A program made the position numbers and the translations under genes. Below are positions 44,622 through 46,803 of a stretch of DNA of 46,803 nucleotides, piece after piece; the stretch's first letter is position 1, and the number at the start of each line of letters is the position of its first letter. Below the pieces are notes generated by a model that searched no databases, was not told where the DNA came from, and worked only from the letters and a program-made list of their open reading frames with translations. The DNA is from Nocardia thailandica NBRC 100428 (lineage in GTDB: Bacteria; Actinomycetota; Actinomycetes; Mycobacteriales; Mycobacteriaceae), in the NCBI RefSeq assembly GCF_000308795.1, contig NZ_BAGK01000097.1, positions 1-46,803 on the forward strand, written 5' to 3'.

Positions 44622-45509
44622 GTGAGCGCCGAAGCCGAGCTTCCGGACCCCTTCACCGAACACCGGCGGCTGCTGTTCGCCACCGCGTACCGGATGCTCG
44701 GCACGGTCACCGACGCCGAGGACGTCCTGCAGGACGCCTGGATCAAGTGGCACGACACCGACCGCGCGGGCGTCGACCACCCCAAGGCCTATCTCGTGCG
44801 CACGGTCACCAACCTGTCGCTCAACCGCCTCACCTCGGCCCGGGCGACCCGCGAACAGTACATCGGGCCCTGGCTGCCCGAACCGATCCTCACCTCGCCC
44901 GACATCGCGGAGGACTCCGAATTGGCCGACACCGTCTCTACCGCCATGCTGGTCGTGCTGGAAACCCTGACCCCGGTCGAGCGCGCGGTCTTCCTGCTCC
45001 GGGAGGTGTTCGGGTACAGCCACGCGGAGATCGCCTCCGTGGTCGGCCGCACCGACACCGCCGTGCGCCAGATCGCGCATCGCGCCAAGAACCACGTCGA
45101 GGCGCGCCGCCCGCGCTTCGACACCGACGAGCGGTCCCGCGCCGAGGTGACCAGCCGGTTCCTGTCCGCCTGCGCGGGCGGCGATCTCAACGCGCTGCTC
45201 GACCTGCTCGCCCCCGAGGTGACCTGCTGGTCCGACGGCGGTGGCGTGGTGACCGCCGCGCGCAGGCCGCTGCACGGACCCGATCACGTCGCGCGCTGGA
45301 TCCTCGGGGTCCTGGCCAAGCCGGAGTCCGCGGGGGTGGTGCTGGAACCGGCGTACGTCAACGGCGAGCTGGGCGCGGTGGCCCGGCTCGGGGAGCATTC
45401 GATCGGCGCGTTCACCTACGACCTGTCCGGCGGCCACATCCACAACCTGCGCTTCCAGGTCAACCCCCACAAGGTCGCCGGACTGCGGGCGGGGACCGAC
45501 CTGGTCTGA
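44622..45509 (+). CDS. ECF41-family RNA polymerase sigma factor with SnoaL-like C-terminal domain, 295 aa
   Basis: Sigma region 2 is near residues 10-75 (LLFATAYRMLGTVTDAEDVL) and region 4 near 112-160 (FLLREVFGYSHAEIASVVGR). The SnoaL-like extension of about 120 residues carries the ECF41 hallmarks: WLPEP in the linker (84-88), DGGG (205-208) and NPHK (281-284, the NPDKL position). In this group the extension takes the place of an anti-sigma factor. The GTG at 44622 is chosen because AGGAG lies 7 bases upstream; an ATG 42 bases earlier has none. Downstream of the oxidoreductase gene by 51 bases. Confidence 0.92.
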   Translation: MSAEAELPDPFTEHRRLLFATAYRMLGTVTDAEDVLQDAWIKWHDTDRAGVDHPKAYLVRTVTNLSLNRLTSARATREQYIGPWLPEPILTSPDIAEDSELADTVSTAMLVVLETLTPVERAVFLLREVFGYSHAEIASVVGRTDTAVRQIAHRAKNHVEARRPRFDTDERSRAEVTSRFLSACAGGDLNALLDLLAPEVTCWSDGGGVVTAARRPLHGPDHVARWILGVLAKPESAGVVLEPAYVNGELGAVARLGEHSIGAFTYDLSGGHIHNLRFQVNPHKVAGLRAGTDLV

Positions 45510-45542
45510 AAGGTCCACCGCGCGCGGAACGCGGCCTGCCCC

Positions 45543-45548
45543 TACGCT
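45543..45548 (+). promoter_or_regulatory. -10 element of the LtrA-like gene (leaderless)
   Basis: TACGCT ends 6 bases before the GTG at 45555, the same arrangement seen for other genes in this window. Confidence 0.4.
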
Positions 45549-45554
45549 CGTCGC

Positions 45555-46709
45555 GTGCTCAGCGAGTCAAACACGATCGAACCGGCGGCCGACGGCGGCC
45601 AGGTCCGGGTCTCCACCCTGGAACTGTTCTTCGACCTGGTCTTCGTCCTCACCATCACCCAGCTCACCCACGTCTTCACCCACCATCCCGGGTGGGAGGC
45701 CCTGCTGCAGGTCGCGCTGTTGTTCGGCCTGGTCTGGTGGATGTACTCCGGCTACGTCTGGCTGACCAACGAAGTGGCGCCGAACAGTTCGGCCCGCCGC
45801 ACCTGGCTGCTGATCGGCATGTTCGCCTTCTTCGTGCTGGCCATGGCGATCCCGGACGCCTTCCACGGCACCGGCATCGCCTTCGGCCTCGGCTACGTCC
45901 TGGTCACGGCGGTGCACACCGCGCTGTTCGCCACCAGCGGCGGCGGCAGCGTGCGGACCGCGATCCGCCACATCGGCCCGTTCAACGGCCTCGCCGCGCT
46001 GCTGGTGCTCGGCGGCGGATTCGCCCACGGCGCCGCGCAGTACGGGTGCTGGGCGCTGGCGCTGCTGGTCCAGGTCGGCGGACCGTATCTGGTCGACACC
46101 GGCGACTTCGTCGTCCGTGCCGGGCACTTCTGCGAGCGGCACGGGCTGGTCGTCATCGTCGCGCTCGGCGAGTCGGTGGTGGCCATCGGCGCGGGCCTGG
46201 CGGGGGAGGCGGTGACCGTCGGGCTGGTCGCGATGGTCGCGCTCGGCCTGTGCCTGGCCTACGTGCTGTGGTGGGCCTACTTCGGCTTCGACGATGAGCG
46301 CGGCGAGCACGCGCTGGCGGCGGTGCCCGACCGCGAGCGGGTGCGACCCGCCCTGCACGCCTACGGGTACGCGCTCTACCCGCTGCTGGTCGGCATCATC
46401 CTGACCGCGGCCGGGATCAAGATGAGCATCGCGCACGGCGGCGAACGGGCCGAGCCCGCCGCCGCGGCCGCGCTCTCCGGCGGGGTCGCGCTGTTCTTCG
46501 CCGGCCAGTACTTCTTCCGCCGCACGCTGGGCCTGCCGCGGGCCTGGGTGCGCGCGGCGAGCGCGGCCGCTGTGCTGGTGACCGTCCCGGTCGGCGTCTA
46601 CGGCGTGGCCTGGGCGCAGCTGGCGGCCCTCGTCGCGGTCGCCTACGCGGCGGTCATCGCCGACGACCGGCTCACCCTGCGCGCCGGGCAGCACAGCTCC
46701 TACGCCTGA
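45555..46709 (+). CDS. Low-temperature-requirement protein A (LtrA) family membrane protein, 384 aa
   Basis: A polytopic membrane protein with about ten hydrophobic segments. The family signature VSTLELFFDLVFVLTITQLT is near residue 17; VIVALGESVVAIGAGL near residue 200 and WWAYFGFDDER near residue 237 are also typical. First described in Listeria as needed for growth in the cold, but its molecular role is unknown in actinobacteria. The GTG start is supported by a TACGCT -10 six bases upstream. It follows the ECF41 gene by 45 bases but has its own likely promoter. Confidence 0.9.
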   Translation: MLSESNTIEPAADGGQVRVSTLELFFDLVFVLTITQLTHVFTHHPGWEALLQVALLFGLVWWMYSGYVWLTNEVAPNSSARRTWLLIGMFAFFVLAMAIPDAFHGTGIAFGLGYVLVTAVHTALFATSGGGSVRTAIRHIGPFNGLAALLVLGGGFAHGAAQYGCWALALLVQVGGPYLVDTGDFVVRAGHFCERHGLVVIVALGESVVAIGAGLAGEAVTVGLVAMVALGLCLAYVLWWAYFGFDDERGEHALAAVPDRERVRPALHAYGYALYPLLVGIILTAAGIKMSIAHGGERAEPAAAAALSGGVALFFAGQYFFRRTLGLPRAWVRAASAAAVLVTVPVGVYGVAWAQLAALVAVAYAAVIADDRLTLRAGQHSSYA

Positions 46710-46733
46710 ACGGGCATCGGTGACAATGGCGCG

Positions 46734-46803
46734 GTGAGCGCATCCGAACTCGTCGCCGATCCCGCCACCGCAGCCCGCCGGCTGCTCGGCGCCGAACTGT
46801 GGT
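46734..46803 (+). CDS. mpg: 5' end of a probable 3-methyladenine DNA glycosylase gene (partial)
   Basis: Only the first 23 codons are in the window. GTG is followed by SASELVADPATAARRLLGAE, which matches the start of Mpg/AAG proteins (…A-A-x-RLLGA…) that remove alkylated bases. GACAAT (46722-46727) ends 6 bases before the GTG and could be a leaderless -10. The call rests on a short stretch and should be confirmed with flanking sequence. Confidence 0.6.
   Translation, partial: MSASELVADPATAARRLLGAELW

Noticed and set aside
43107..45518. An 803-codon minus-strand frame opposite the oxidoreductase and sigma genes
   Set aside because: Shadow of two clearly recognised plus-strand genes; no domain seen.

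Overview
This window is high-GC chromosomal DNA from a mycolic-acid actinomycete, most likely Nocardia or a close relative. The evidence is the GC-rich third codon positions, abundant GTG starts, chains of genes joined by 4-base stop/start overlaps, probable leaderless promoters, and the gene content: a PhaC-like hydrolase fused to an AMP-ligase-like domain, a 2-methylisoborneol operon, argG/argH, and a 3' end that looks like the start of a 3-methyladenine DNA glycosylase gene. I saw no tRNA, rRNA, insertion sequence, CRISPR array or prophage.

Layout. (1) 40-6478: a five-gene minus-strand oxidation operon (ferritin-like diiron protein, [2Fe-2S] flavin reductase, aldehyde dehydrogenase, Baeyer-Villiger-type monooxygenase, SDR), with a divergent TetR gene and an array of TTGCA half-sites between them. 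(2) 6488-13898: an acyl-CoA dehydrogenase gene divergent from a complete lower valine-catabolic operon (mmsA, isobutyryl-CoA dehydrogenase, 3-hydroxyisobutyryl-CoA hydrolase, mmsB, enoyl-CoA hydratase, TetR). (3) 13904-15741: a DinB-like protein, an aldose-1-epimerase-like protein, and two tandem related peptides of 46 and 43 residues that look like PorA/PorH-type mycomembrane channel peptides. (4) 16030-21344: argG, a SAM methyltransferase gene and argH, then a two-helix membrane protein and a threonine ammonia-lyase. (5) 21389-26059: a serine hydrolase, a GntR regulator with an NCS1 permease and a hydantoin-racemase-like enzyme, and a small conserved protein.

(6) 26254-30794: a 2-methylisoborneol operon transcribed leftward. 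It encodes an EshA-like family 2B encapsulin shell, 2-MIB synthase with a long disordered N-terminus, geranyl diphosphate 2-C-methyltransferase and, translationally coupled at the end, an IPP isomerase. It has a candidate promoter, a structured leader and a strong intrinsic terminator. (7) 31151-34102: the hydrolase/AMP-ligase fusion. (8) 34155-39220: a divergent envelope-glycan cassette with a WecE-type sugar aminotransferase and a GT2 polyprenyl-phosphate glycosyltransferase on one side, and a YfhO-like GT-C membrane protein and a GtrA flippase on the other. (9) 39231-41592: a Trm112-like protein and an ABC-2 exporter operon ending in its own TetR gene, with twin operator dyads at its promoter. 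(10) 41686-46803: a multicopper oxidase, an oxidoreductase/ECF41 sigma operon with an ECF41-type promoter, an LtrA-like membrane protein, and the 5' end of a probable mpg gene.

The items I consider most worth follow-up are the small porin-like peptide pair, the encapsulin/2-MIB/idi operon, the amino-sugar envelope-decoration cassette, and the diiron protein coupled to a reductase.
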